Shown here: positions 1 through 6,122 of the stretch, piece after piece
How the letters are laid out: each line of letters begins with the position of its first letter
Position numbering within the stretch: position 1 is the stretch's first letter
DNA from: Treponema sp.
GTDB taxonomy: Bacteria; Spirochaetota; Spirochaetia; Treponematales; Breznakiellaceae
DNA: 10,767 nt
Assembly: GCA_020216655.1 (NCBI GenBank)
Contig: JAIWNU010000106.1
Coordinates: 1-10,767, forward strand
Reading direction: 5' to 3'
Notes under the pieces: generated by a model
What the model was told of the DNA's origin: nothing
What the model saw: only the letters and a program-made list of their open reading frames with translations
The model's database searches: none
Translations under genes and position numbers: made by a program

Positions 1-488
1 CCCTCTATTTACTGGGAGTTATTATCCACTCCTATCAAGACCTATGGGCCCATTATGGCATTACCAACGAAATGCACCGGGCCTTGCTTAAGCATCGGGG
101 CATAGATGTGGACCGGGATCCAAAGCGAATTGCCATCATGGAGCGCAAGCTCGAAGGTTTTGTGACCAATTTACCTAATCTATTAGGTGTTCCTGCAGGG
201 GATATCTTTGTTTCGCTTATTAAATCTGATCAGGAATATGTGCCGCCCACCATTGGAGAACGGAAAAAGCTGCTTGGCCGCGGGCGGGATATATTTTTGG
301 AAGGCATTAACTATGTGGTCTTTACTTCCGATACGGATAAAAGCCTTAATTATCTAGAACAGATTCAGTGGGACGCGGAAACGCTGGATAAAATACTACA
401 GAATCCCGAAGCCTTGCATCAAGCGGCATCCCAAAAATCTCCTGACTCCCTCATTTCCTTTTTAGAAATTTGGGGCTATCAGTTTTAA
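1..488 (+). CDS. 3' end of an unidentified protein with an H-x3-D-x3-H motif (5' truncated)
   Basis: The reading frame is already open at the left edge (first whole codon at base 3), so the ATG at 72 is probably internal. About 161 residues are visible, ending at a TAA at 486-488. The first visible residues are hydrophobic and contain the segment IIHSYQDLWAHYG, giving His9, Asp13 and His17 spaced as H-x3-D-x3-H. This resembles the metal-binding helix of zinc-dependent phospholipase C-like and Het-C-like families, but that is only a motif resemblance. The rest is soluble and mixed-charge, with no signal peptide or membrane segment visible in this part, and it ends in an aromatic tail (WGYQF). 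The next gene starts 36 bp downstream on the same strand, so the two may be co-transcribed. I do not recognise the family. Coding status is likely because of the long uninterrupted frame and balanced protein composition. Confidence 0.75.
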   Translation, partial: LYLLGVIIHSYQDLWAHYGITNEMHRALLKHRGIDVDRDPKRIAIMERKLEGFVTNLPNLLGVPAGDIFVSLIKSDQEYVPPTIGERKKLLGRGRDIFLEGINYVVFTSDTDKSLNYLEQIQWDAETLDKILQNPEALHQAASQKSPDSLISFLEIWGYQF

Positions 489-524
489 CGTGCTTAGAGT
501 GATCTTTATCGAGGGCCAGTGCGG

Positions 525-740
525 ATGAATTTGCAGGAACTACTCCAGTTATTACCTCAGGTACTCACTTCCTGGGAAGTTTGGGCTGTTACCGTTGTAC
601 TTGTTCTATATTTTTTCCTGGTATTCTATGTTGCACGCCTGTATAGCAAGCCCAAGTCCTTTTCCATGATTGCCCCGCCTAAAAAGCCCGCACCGGAAAA
701 GGGTAAAAAAGCAACAGAAGAACCGGAAGTAGAAGGCTGA
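525..740 (+). CDS. Small single-pass membrane protein, unknown function (71 aa)
   Basis: The predicted product has a short amphipathic N-terminus (residues 1-16, MNLQELLQLL...), one strongly hydrophobic segment at about residues 18-40, and a Lys/Pro/Glu-rich tail at about 41-71 with PPKKPAPEKGKK. Positive charges just after the hydrophobic segment (Arg38, Lys42, Lys44) suggest the tail is cytoplasmic. I chose the ATG at 525 because GAGG at 511-514 lies 10 bases upstream. A GTG at 519 would add two residues but sits too close to that ribosome binding site. The gene is 36 bp downstream of the preceding one and probably shares its transcript. It could be a small partner or anchor of a membrane complex, but nothing in the sequence names a function. 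Small size makes the coding call less certain than for the large genes. Confidence 0.65.
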   Translation: MNLQELLQLLPQVLTSWEVWAVTVVLVLYFFLVFYVARLYSKPKSFSMIAPPKKPAPEKGKKATEEPEVEG

Positions 741-762
741 AGCGAATTTTCGCGTCAGCCTC
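733..762. terminator. Hairpin between convergent genes, possible bidirectional terminator
   Basis: AGGCTGA at 734-740 pairs with TCAGCCT at 755-761, and inside it GCGA pairs with TCGC around a 4-base loop after one mismatch. The stem overlaps the stop codon of the small membrane protein and lies 12 bp past the stop of the opposing RecQ gene. Neither strand has a good T tract after the stem, so an intrinsic terminator is plausible from position but not proven by sequence. Confidence 0.45.
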
Positions 763-773
763 ATATAAAAGCC

Positions 774-2273
774 TTATACCAGCAATGCTTTGTTCCAGAG
801 GGGGCAGCGGCTTTCTTTAAGTTTCCCCCTTGCAAGCAGCGCACTCAGGGCCTTCCGGGCTTCTTCTCGGGATAAATCGAGACGCTCTTGTTTAGCAATA
901 AAGTCTGCTGCTTCGGCTAAAGTAAAACGCCGGGGACTTTGTCTTATTAAGGTCTGCAGCACCCTCTCTTCCCGCCATGAGCCGGATGCTCGCCCAAGAC
1001 ACTCATCGCAGGAACTTTCATCGCCTGTACAGTTTGCCTGTATCATTTCATCGCTTTTTCCTTCCAAGAGTGAAAGCAGCAGCCTCCGCCGGCAGCGGCC
1101 GCTGCTGCTGCCGTATAAGGCCATGGCCCCGCTGCGCTGCTCATCTTCAGGCCCCCAGAGGAGGGTAGCCGTAGCATTCTGCCCATCCCTGCCAGCTCGG
1201 CCCGCCTCCTGGATATAGGCTTCCACCAGGCTGGGACAGTCAAAATGGATAACCGAGCGGATGTCGCTTTTATCTACCCCAAGCCCGTAGGCACAGGTCG
1301 CCACCAATATGCCCTTTTTGCTCGAGAAAAACCATGCTTCTACTGCATCTTTTTCATGCCGTTCAAGCCCCGCATGATAAAAGTAAATCTCCTGAGTTTT
1401 CAGGCTGTAACGGAGCGCCCGGGCGAGCTGTTCTGTCCGGGACCGGGAACTGCAAAACACGATGGCCGGCCGGGGAATATGGGCTAAAAGGGAGCGCAGG
1501 GCCGCTTCTTTTACAAGGCTGCGGACCAGACGGTAACTGATATTAGGCCGGTCCGGGTCTCCCATGACAAGGTGGACCGCTTGGTCGCCAAAAATGTAGT
1601 GCCGGATTTTATCAAGTACCGCAGGGCTTGCGGTGGCGGTAAAGGCCGTAACCAAGGGTGGATTTAGTTCAGATATGATATTTCCCAGTTCAAGGTAGGC
1701 TGGCCGGAAGGTCTCGCCCCATTGGCTTACGCAGTGGGCCTCATCGATAACTACATGGGCAATGTGGGCACTTTTAAGGAGGGCCCTTACCGGTGGCCCC
1801 GCAAGTACCTCAGGATTGGCGATGATAAAGGTGTTCGCCGGTTCCTGCAGCAATGTTGCAAGGGCTGCCCGTTCTTCGGCGCTTTGCCCTCCCCGGATGA
1901 GAGCCACCCGGGCCCCCTGTTCCTTAAGCCGCCGGGCCTGGTCCGCCATGAGGGCTAAAATGGGATAAATTACCAATGTTGGCCGGGCAATAATGCGGGC
2001 AGGAAGCTGAAAGCAGAGGGACTTTCCGGCTCCGGTGGGCAGAATGACAATTTGTTTGCCAAAACCTTTCCAGGTATCCTTGTCATTATCCGGAGCTGTT
2101 TTATCAATCTCGTTTTCCTCCGGTCCATAGATCTCCATCGGTATGGAAGCTGAACGGGCCGCCTCAAGTATGTTGGCAATAACAAGCCGCTGGTATGGAT
2201 AGAGGTACCGCAGTCCCGCCGCTTTAAGACCCCCAGCGATCAGTTTTTCTATAGAAAAAAGATCTTTAGACAT
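774..2273 (-). CDS. recQ: ATP-dependent DNA helicase, RecQ family (compact form)
   Basis: This is a superfamily 2 3'-5' DNA helicase acting in recombination and replication-fork repair. Numbering from the ATG at 2273, it shows the ATP-binding motif PTGAGKS at 79-85, the Walker B box DEAH at 177-180 followed by the RecQ aromatic-rich loop CVSQWGETFRPAY, TATAS at 212-216, and the arginine-finger motif QEAGRAGRDG at 355-364. Four cysteines (394, 415, 422, 425) follow and probably form the RecQ zinc site, then a winged-helix-like region runs to the end at 499. There is no HRDC domain, so the protein is about 100 residues shorter than E. coli RecQ. A charged insert of roughly 27 residues lies between the N-terminal YQ region and the Walker A motif. 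A TTG at 2279 is in frame, but AGGAAGG at 2283-2289 is 9 bases from the ATG and only 3 from the TTG, favouring the ATG. The gene diverges from the DEAD-box helicase gene. Confidence 0.93.
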   Translation of the reverse strand: MSKDLFSIEKLIAGGLKAAGLRYLYPYQRLVIANILEAARSASIPMEIYGPEENEIDKTAPDNDKDTWKGFGKQIVILPTGAGKSLCFQLPARIIARPTLVIYPILALMADQARRLKEQGARVALIRGGQSAEERAALATLLQEPANTFIIANPEVLAGPPVRALLKSAHIAHVVIDEAHCVSQWGETFRPAYLELGNIISELNPPLVTAFTATASPAVLDKIRHYIFGDQAVHLVMGDPDRPNISYRLVRSLVKEAALRSLLAHIPRPAIVFCSSRSRTEQLARALRYSLKTQEIYFYHAGLERHEKDAVEAWFFSSKKGILVATCAYGLGVDKSDIRSVIHFDCPSLVEAYIQEAGRAGRDGQNATATLLWGPEDEQRSGAMALYGSSSGRCRRRLLLSLLEGKSDEMIQANCTGDESSCDECLGRASGSWREERVLQTLIRQSPRRFTLAEAADFIAKQERLDLSREEARKALSALLARGKLKESRCPLWNKALLV

Positions 2274-2282
2274 AACCAAAAT

Positions 2283-2289
2283 CCTTCCT
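2283..2289 (-). promoter_or_regulatory. Ribosome binding site deciding the recQ start
   Basis: On the minus strand AGGAAGG lies 9 bases before the ATG at 2273 but only 3 bases before the alternative TTG at 2279. It therefore supports the ATG. Confidence 0.6.
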
Positions 2290-2371
2290 ATGCTGAAAAA
2301 TCGGTCCCCATGGGCTCATTCGAGCATAATACCCGCTAGACATGAATAGGCTGCATATAGTACTATCCGTT

Positions 2372-2401
2372 ATCATATTTTTGCGTTAATCCCGCAGTCA
2401 G
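2372..2401 (-). promoter_or_regulatory. Candidate sigma-70-like promoter for recQ
   Basis: Read on the minus strand, CTGACT (2401-2396, 4 of 6 consensus bases) is followed after 18 bases by TATGAT (2377-2372, 5 of 6). It would give a leader of about 90 bases. A second possible -10 box, TATTAT, lies nearer the gene at 2331-2326 but has no good -35 partner. This is a pattern match only. Confidence 0.3.
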
Positions 2402-2408
2402 CGTTAAT
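2383..2408. repeat. Direct repeat GCGTTAAT x2 in the divergent helicase spacer
   Basis: GCGTTAAT occurs at 2383-2390 and again at 2401-2408, 18 bp apart start to start. The pair flanks and partly overlaps the candidate recQ promoter, so it could be a regulator site. An 8-bp repeat in a 207-bp spacer could also arise by chance. Confidence 0.3.
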
Positions 2409-2470
2409 AGTCCTGTAAATCCTACTACCGTTCTATTGGCCTACCCAGCGCTCAGTCGGGAATTTGCGCC

Positions 2471-2475
2471 AAGGA
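2471..2475 (+). promoter_or_regulatory. Ribosome binding site deciding the DEAD-box helicase start
   Basis: AAGGA lies 5 bases before the ATG at 2481. No such site precedes the in-frame TTG at 2436, and the residues a TTG start would add do not match the usual start of the family, so the ATG is preferred. Confidence 0.5.
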
Positions 2476-2480
2476 CGTAC

Positions 2481-4292
2481 ATGACAACGACACAAAACCT
2501 CTCTTTCGACGATTTCGGCTTGTCCGAACGGGTGCTCTCTGCCGTCAAGGCAAAGGGCTTTATTGCTCCCAGCTCAATCCAGGCCCTGGCTCTGCCCCGG
2601 CTTTTGGCTGATGAAGGCCACCTGATTGCTAAAGCCAGGACCGGCACCGGCAAAACCGCCGCCTTCGGTATCCCCCTGGTAGAGCGCCTCGCATCCCCCT
2701 CCCAAAAACCCCGGGCCCTCATTCTGACCCCCACAAGGGAACTGGCGCTCCAGGTTGCCCAGGAAATTAAATCCCTCGCAGGCGGTCCCTTTCCGCGGAT
2801 TGCAGCGGTTTACGGCGGCGCTTCCATCGGGCCCCAGCTCAGGGACCTGAGCCGCGGGGTAGAAATCGTGGTCGGAACCCCCGGACGGGTCATGGACCAT
2901 TTGGACCGGGGCTCTCTGGACCTCTCCGAAGTGGACTGGTTCATCCTGGACGAGGCCGACGAAATGCTCGACATGGGCTTTTTCGAGGATGTGGAAACTA
3001 TCCTTTCCAAGACAAAGGCGGATCGGCGGGTCGCCCTCTTTTCTGCCACCATGCCCGAAGCAATACTGTCCCTGGTAAAACGCCATATTGGCCAGTTTGA
3101 CATTGTGGAAGACCACGCCTCACAGGAAGAAAAACCTGCGGTAGATCAGTATTATCTCCTTTTGCGGAGAGAAGATAAGCTCGAAGCCCTCAGACGCATC
3201 ATCGACGGGGCCGATGAATTTTACGGTCTAGTGTTCTGCGGAACCAAGGTAGAAACCGATGAACTGGCCCGCCGCCTTGTGGAAAACGGCTACGCCGCCG
3301 AGGCAATTCACGGCGACCTATCCCAGGAAGGCCGTGAACGCACTCTGCGCCGTTTCCGTTCTCGGATGACCACCATCCTTGTGGCCACCGACGTGGCTGC
3401 CCGGGGCATTGACGTAGAACGGCTCACCCATGTTATCAACTGGGACCTGCCGAACGACCGGGAAACCTATGTACACCGTATCGGCCGCACCGGCCGGGCG
3501 GGCCGCAGGGGAGTCGCTATCAGTTTCGTGCTTCCTGCCTTCCGGGGCCGCATGAGCCAGCTTTCCCGCAGCATGGAAAAAGCCCTGGGCTCTCCTATCC
3601 AAAAAATGCCGATCCCCTCGGTGCCGGCGGTGATGACCGCAAGCCAAAAGCGGGTCATTCAAAAAATACTCGCCTCCCTTCAGGTCCTTTCTGAACAGGC
3701 TGAAAACGAGGGCGAAGCGGTTCATATTGATGAAAAAACGGCCCTCAGTGGCGCCCTCTTTGCTCCTGGGGACCCCCGATCCCTCGTAGCTGAGGAACTA
3801 ATTAAGACCCTCGGAGAACGGCGGGCTATCGAAGCGTTGGTAGCCTCCGCCTACGGCAATGAGCTGGATCCCTCCCGTTATAGGCCGATTGTGGAGATTT
3901 CCGATCGCCCGGTTCGCGGCAGCGACCGCAGCTTTGAGCGGGGGAGAAGTTCCGGTCGTTTCGGAAGCGATGCCCGGGATGGAAAAAGCGGCCGTATCCG
4001 GGAACGGAGCGACCGCGAAGGCTCCTACCGGTCTGGTGAAGCGCCGCACCGGCGGGCGGCAGGCGATCGGGTCTATATCGGCATTGGCCGGCGGCACGGA
4101 GCTTCTGCCCGGGACGTGGCGGGGCTCCTCATGCGGGCAGGCGGTGTCCCCGGGCGCCTCGTGGATGCCATTGAGGTTCGGGACTACTGTGCCTATGCAA
4201 CCCTGCCCCCCGAGGCCGCCCGCCGGGCCTATGACTTTGCAAAAAGAGACCCGGAACATCCGACCATAAAACCCGCGGGCAGCAGGAATTAA
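2481..4292 (+). CDS. deaD: DEAD-box ATP-dependent RNA helicase, CsdA/DeaD-like with C-terminal DbpA-type RNA-binding domain
   Basis: This 603-residue protein should unwind or remodel structured RNA in the cytoplasm, as DeaD/CsdA and DbpA do in ribosome assembly and cold adaptation. Helicase domain 1 has the Q-motif region at about 8-35, ATP-binding ARTGTGKT at 52-59, PTREL at 84-88, TPGR at 133-136, DEAD at 157-160 and SAT at 188-190. Domain 2 has VATDVAARGID at 301-311 and HRIGRTGR at 332-339. Residues about 365-470 form a helical region like the CsdA dimerisation segment. A disordered Arg/Ser/Gly-rich linker (about 475-527) follows, with repeated RGS, ERG and DR elements. The DbpA-type RNA-binding fold is at about 529-596, starting DRVYIGIGRRHGASARDV. 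All core motifs look intact. Domain order fits DeaD/CsdA better than E. coli DbpA, which lacks the long middle region. The exact RNA substrate cannot be read from the sequence. Confidence 0.95.
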   Translation: MTTTQNLSFDDFGLSERVLSAVKAKGFIAPSSIQALALPRLLADEGHLIAKARTGTGKTAAFGIPLVERLASPSQKPRALILTPTRELALQVAQEIKSLAGGPFPRIAAVYGGASIGPQLRDLSRGVEIVVGTPGRVMDHLDRGSLDLSEVDWFILDEADEMLDMGFFEDVETILSKTKADRRVALFSATMPEAILSLVKRHIGQFDIVEDHASQEEKPAVDQYYLLLRREDKLEALRRIIDGADEFYGLVFCGTKVETDELARRLVENGYAAEAIHGDLSQEGRERTLRRFRSRMTTILVATDVAARGIDVERLTHVINWDLPNDRETYVHRIGRTGRAGRRGVAISFVLPAFRGRMSQLSRSMEKALGSPIQKMPIPSVPAVMTASQKRVIQKILASLQVLSEQAENEGEAVHIDEKTALSGALFAPGDPRSLVAEELIKTLGERRAIEALVASAYGNELDPSRYRPIVEISDRPVRGSDRSFERGRSSGRFGSDARDGKSGRIRERSDREGSYRSGEAPHRRAAGDRVYIGIGRRHGASARDVAGLLMRAGGVPGRLVDAIEVRDYCAYATLPPEAARRAYDFAKRDPEHPTIKPAGSRN

Positions 4293-4300
4293 TAAAGCTG

Positions 4301-4337
4301 CGGGCTGTCGAAATGCATCGGGCATTTCGGCAGCCCG
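4301..4337. terminator. Long hairpin between convergent genes, probable terminator
   Basis: CGGGCTG at 4301-4307 pairs with CAGCCCG at 4331-4337. After a T/G pair-like mismatch, CGAAATGC at 4309-4316 pairs with GCATTTCG at 4322-4329, leaving a 5-base loop. It begins 8 bp after the helicase stop and lies before the convergent LUD gene end at 4376. There is no clean T tract on +. On the minus strand the stem is followed by AGCTTTATT, which is weakly T-rich, so it may serve the minus gene better or act from both sides. Confidence 0.6.
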
Positions 4338-4375
4338 TCGGACCTTAAAAAGGCCCTGGAAGATACTTCTCTCTG

Positions 4376-5029
4376 TCAGAATCCCAGGGCGGTCCCGACA
4401 ACGATGACCGTAAAATCAGAAAGGGAGGGTTTCCTTCGCAATACCTGGTAGGCCCTGCAGATACGGGTTTCCAGGGCACAGTCCTGGCAGGTTCCGGTTT
4501 TAACGCAGGGGTTGGGCTTATCAAGCCGCTTGTTGTTCATCGGCGAAGCAATACTTTCGATCCGTGCCTGGGCTTCTTCCAGATTCCGGACAATCTTATT
4601 GGTTCCTATCACCACGACCGTTTTTTTGGGACCAAAGGTCAGGGCGGCCACACGGTTTCCATTTCCATCAACATTCACAATATATCCATCCAAAGTAACC
4701 GCATTAGAACTAGAAATAAAAACGTCGCAGGTAAGCTGGCTGCGTAAAATTTCCATTTTCTGTTCCGCACTGAGGCCCGGAACGTTATGATCCAAAATGA
4801 CGGCCCCCTGATCCTTGGCCTTATCGGCGATGCCCAGGGCTTTTATGGTCATCGATCCGCCGAAGCCGATACGCTTGCCTGCACCGATAAACTCCATGAC
4901 CCGTTTTGCCGCTTCTTCCATGGTCGCCACATATTCGGCAGCAAAGCCGTTTTTCTGCAGCGCCTTTACCGCCGCAGTTCCGATTGTCTCATCTCGCCAT
5001 GCTTCAACACCAGATGTAACTGTTGACAT
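4376..5029 (-). CDS. LUD-domain protein (lactate utilisation LutC/YkgG-like, DUF162) with a four-cysteine C-terminus
   Basis: The 217-residue product matches the LUD fold seen in LutC/YkgG and in stand-alone 'lactate utilization' proteins. Visible signatures are GFGGSMT at 55-61, a SSSNAVTLDG segment at 106-115, and NVDGNGNRVAA followed by GPKKTVVVIGTNK at about 119-145. Near the end, Cys175, Cys181, Cys184 and Cys191 form a C-x5-C-x2-C-x6-C cluster that could bind a metal or iron-sulphur centre. It is cytoplasmic by the absence of any signal or membrane segment. LutA and LutB partners are not adjacent, so a role in lactate oxidation is not supported by context and the real function is open. 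I chose the ATG at 5029 because AGGAGG at 5035-5040 lies 5 bases upstream. A longer version from 5059 would start within the likely leader. It diverges from the dehydrogenase-like gene. Confidence 0.88.
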   Translation of the reverse strand: MSTVTSGVEAWRDETIGTAAVKALQKNGFAAEYVATMEEAAKRVMEFIGAGKRIGFGGSMTIKALGIADKAKDQGAVILDHNVPGLSAEQKMEILRSQLTCDVFISSSNAVTLDGYIVNVDGNGNRVAALTFGPKKTVVVIGTNKIVRNLEEAQARIESIASPMNNKRLDKPNPCVKTGTCQDCALETRICRAYQVLRRKPSLSDFTVIVVGTALGF

Positions 5030-5064
5030 GTCAGCCTCCTGTATATTCTGTGATAGCAAAATTT

Positions 5065-5093
5065 ATTGTCGCACAGGTCCCGCTTCTTGCCAA
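5065..5093 (-). promoter_or_regulatory. Sigma-70-like promoter for the LUD gene
   Basis: On the minus strand TTGGCA (5093-5088) is followed after 17 bases by GACAAT (5070-5065), 4 of 6 consensus bases. Transcription would start near 5058, giving a leader of about 29 bases that contains the AGGAGG site. Its -35 box overlaps that of the opposite promoter. Confidence 0.5.
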
Positions 5094-5115
5094 TACATAG
5101 AACTCATCCTATACT
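5087..5115 (+). promoter_or_regulatory. Sigma-70-like promoter for the dehydrogenase-like gene and fliG
   Basis: TTGCCA at 5087-5092 is followed after exactly 17 bases by TATACT at 5110-5115, each with 5 of 6 bases in consensus or nearly so. Transcription would start near 5122, just ahead of the AGGAGG at 5127-5132. It is the best promoter match in the window. Confidence 0.6.
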
Positions 5116-5138
5116 GAAAGCACTACAGGAGGCAGCCC

Positions 5139-6119
5139 ATGGCGCAACTTTCTACAACCTATTTGGGAATCCCAGTGCGGAATCCCCTGGTAGTATCATC
5201 GAGCAACCTTACCGCCCACAAAGACAATATACGAAAGGCCGCCGAAGCAGGTGCCGGCGCTATCGTTTTAAAATCCCTGTTTGAAGAACAAATACGAAAG
5301 GATCTTGCTGCGATCCCTGCGGAGCAGCTCGAAGCAAACCCAGAAGCCCAGGCAATGATGAATGCCCTTGCGTCCCACTGGGGAAGCGCTGATTACTTGC
5401 AGTTGGTAAAGGATGCGGTGTCCGCCGCAGGTCCGGTGCCGGTTATCGCGAGTATCAATTGTATCCACGATGATCTGTGGCTCGATTTTGCCGAACAGCT
5501 TGAAAGCGCCGGAGCTAAGGCGCTGGAACTGAACATTGCACCCTTTCCCCAGTCTCCAAAGGTTTCTGCCAAGGACCTGGAAGACCTCGTGGTCAGCATT
5601 GTTCGCAATGTGTCGGTCAGAACTCGTTTACCCTTGGCGGTTAAACTGAGTCCCTATTTTACCAATCCCTTTGCTATCGTTGAACGCTTAGCCGGCGCAG
5701 GAGCCCGGGCGGTGGTGCTCTTTAATCGTTTGTACCGTTTCGATTTTGATTTAAAAAAGCGGGCTATCGTATCCGGCCCTGCAAAAAGCGGGACCCAGGA
5801 ATATCACGAAAGCCTCCGTTGGATCGCGAACCTCTATGGAGTTGCGGCCTGCGAGCTGGTGGGCGGTACGGGAATCCATTCTGCTGAAACGGCCCTTAAG
5901 TTTATTGCCGCCGGAGCTCAGACGGTGCAGCTCTGTTCGGCCATCAATGCAGGGGGCTGGGCAGTACTTGGGTCCATTCGGGATGAAATGTCATCCATGC
6001 TGGATGAGCTGGGTTATGCTTCGGTGGATGCCTTCCGGGGCAGTCTTTCCCGCCGGACTCATCCCCAGAATGAACAGTATGAACGGCTTCAGTACCTGAA
6101 AGCCATCGATCCCCGGTAA
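5139..6119 (+). CDS. Dihydroorotate dehydrogenase-like FMN flavoprotein (PyrD/PreA-like), usual catalytic cysteine not present
   Basis: The 326-residue protein has the length and layout of a class 1 dihydroorotate dehydrogenase TIM barrel: the start LSTTYLGIPVRNPLVVSSS, GAGAIVLKSLFEEQI at about 38-52, the strand KALELN at 127-132, LPLAVKLSPYF at 164-174, and phosphate-binding segments VGGTGIHS (241-248) and VQLCSAI (263-269). Class 1 enzymes have N-x-S-C-P-N after the ELN strand, with Cys as the proton-accepting base. Here the same place reads NIAPFP (132-137), so the cysteine is missing. It is therefore probably not the pyrimidine-pathway enzyme but one of the related 'dihydroorotate dehydrogenase-like' proteins of unknown substrate. 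The ATG has AGGAGG at 5127-5132, 6 bases upstream. The FliG gene begins 3 bp after its stop, which implies a shared transcript. It is likely cytoplasmic. Confidence 0.88.
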   Translation: MAQLSTTYLGIPVRNPLVVSSSNLTAHKDNIRKAAEAGAGAIVLKSLFEEQIRKDLAAIPAEQLEANPEAQAMMNALASHWGSADYLQLVKDAVSAAGPVPVIASINCIHDDLWLDFAEQLESAGAKALELNIAPFPQSPKVSAKDLEDLVVSIVRNVSVRTRLPLAVKLSPYFTNPFAIVERLAGAGARAVVLFNRLYRFDFDLKKRAIVSGPAKSGTQEYHESLRWIANLYGVAACELVGGTGIHSAETALKFIAAGAQTVQLCSAINAGGWAVLGSIRDEMSSMLDELGYASVDAFRGSLSRRTHPQNEQYERLQYLKAIDPR

Positions 6120-6122
6120 AAC

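Noticed and set aside
790..1218. Plus-strand open frame of 142 codons inside recQ
   Set aside because: It is antisense to the zinc-binding and winged-helix region of RecQ, with unnatural arginine/serine-rich composition.
2574..3116. Minus-strand open frame of 180 codons across the DEAD-box helicase gene
   Set aside because: It is antisense to conserved helicase motifs I to III and its protein resembles no family; it is a shadow of the real gene.
3859..4269. Plus-strand frame of 136 codons overlapping the helicase 3' end
   Set aside because: It overlaps the linker and RNA-binding domain in another frame, has no ribosome binding site, and the DbpA-type domain clearly belongs to the main frame.
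4341..4358. Second small stem (GACCTT with AAGG) after the helicase gene
   Set aside because: The pairing is short and interrupted, and the stronger 4301-4337 hairpin already explains the convergent junction.
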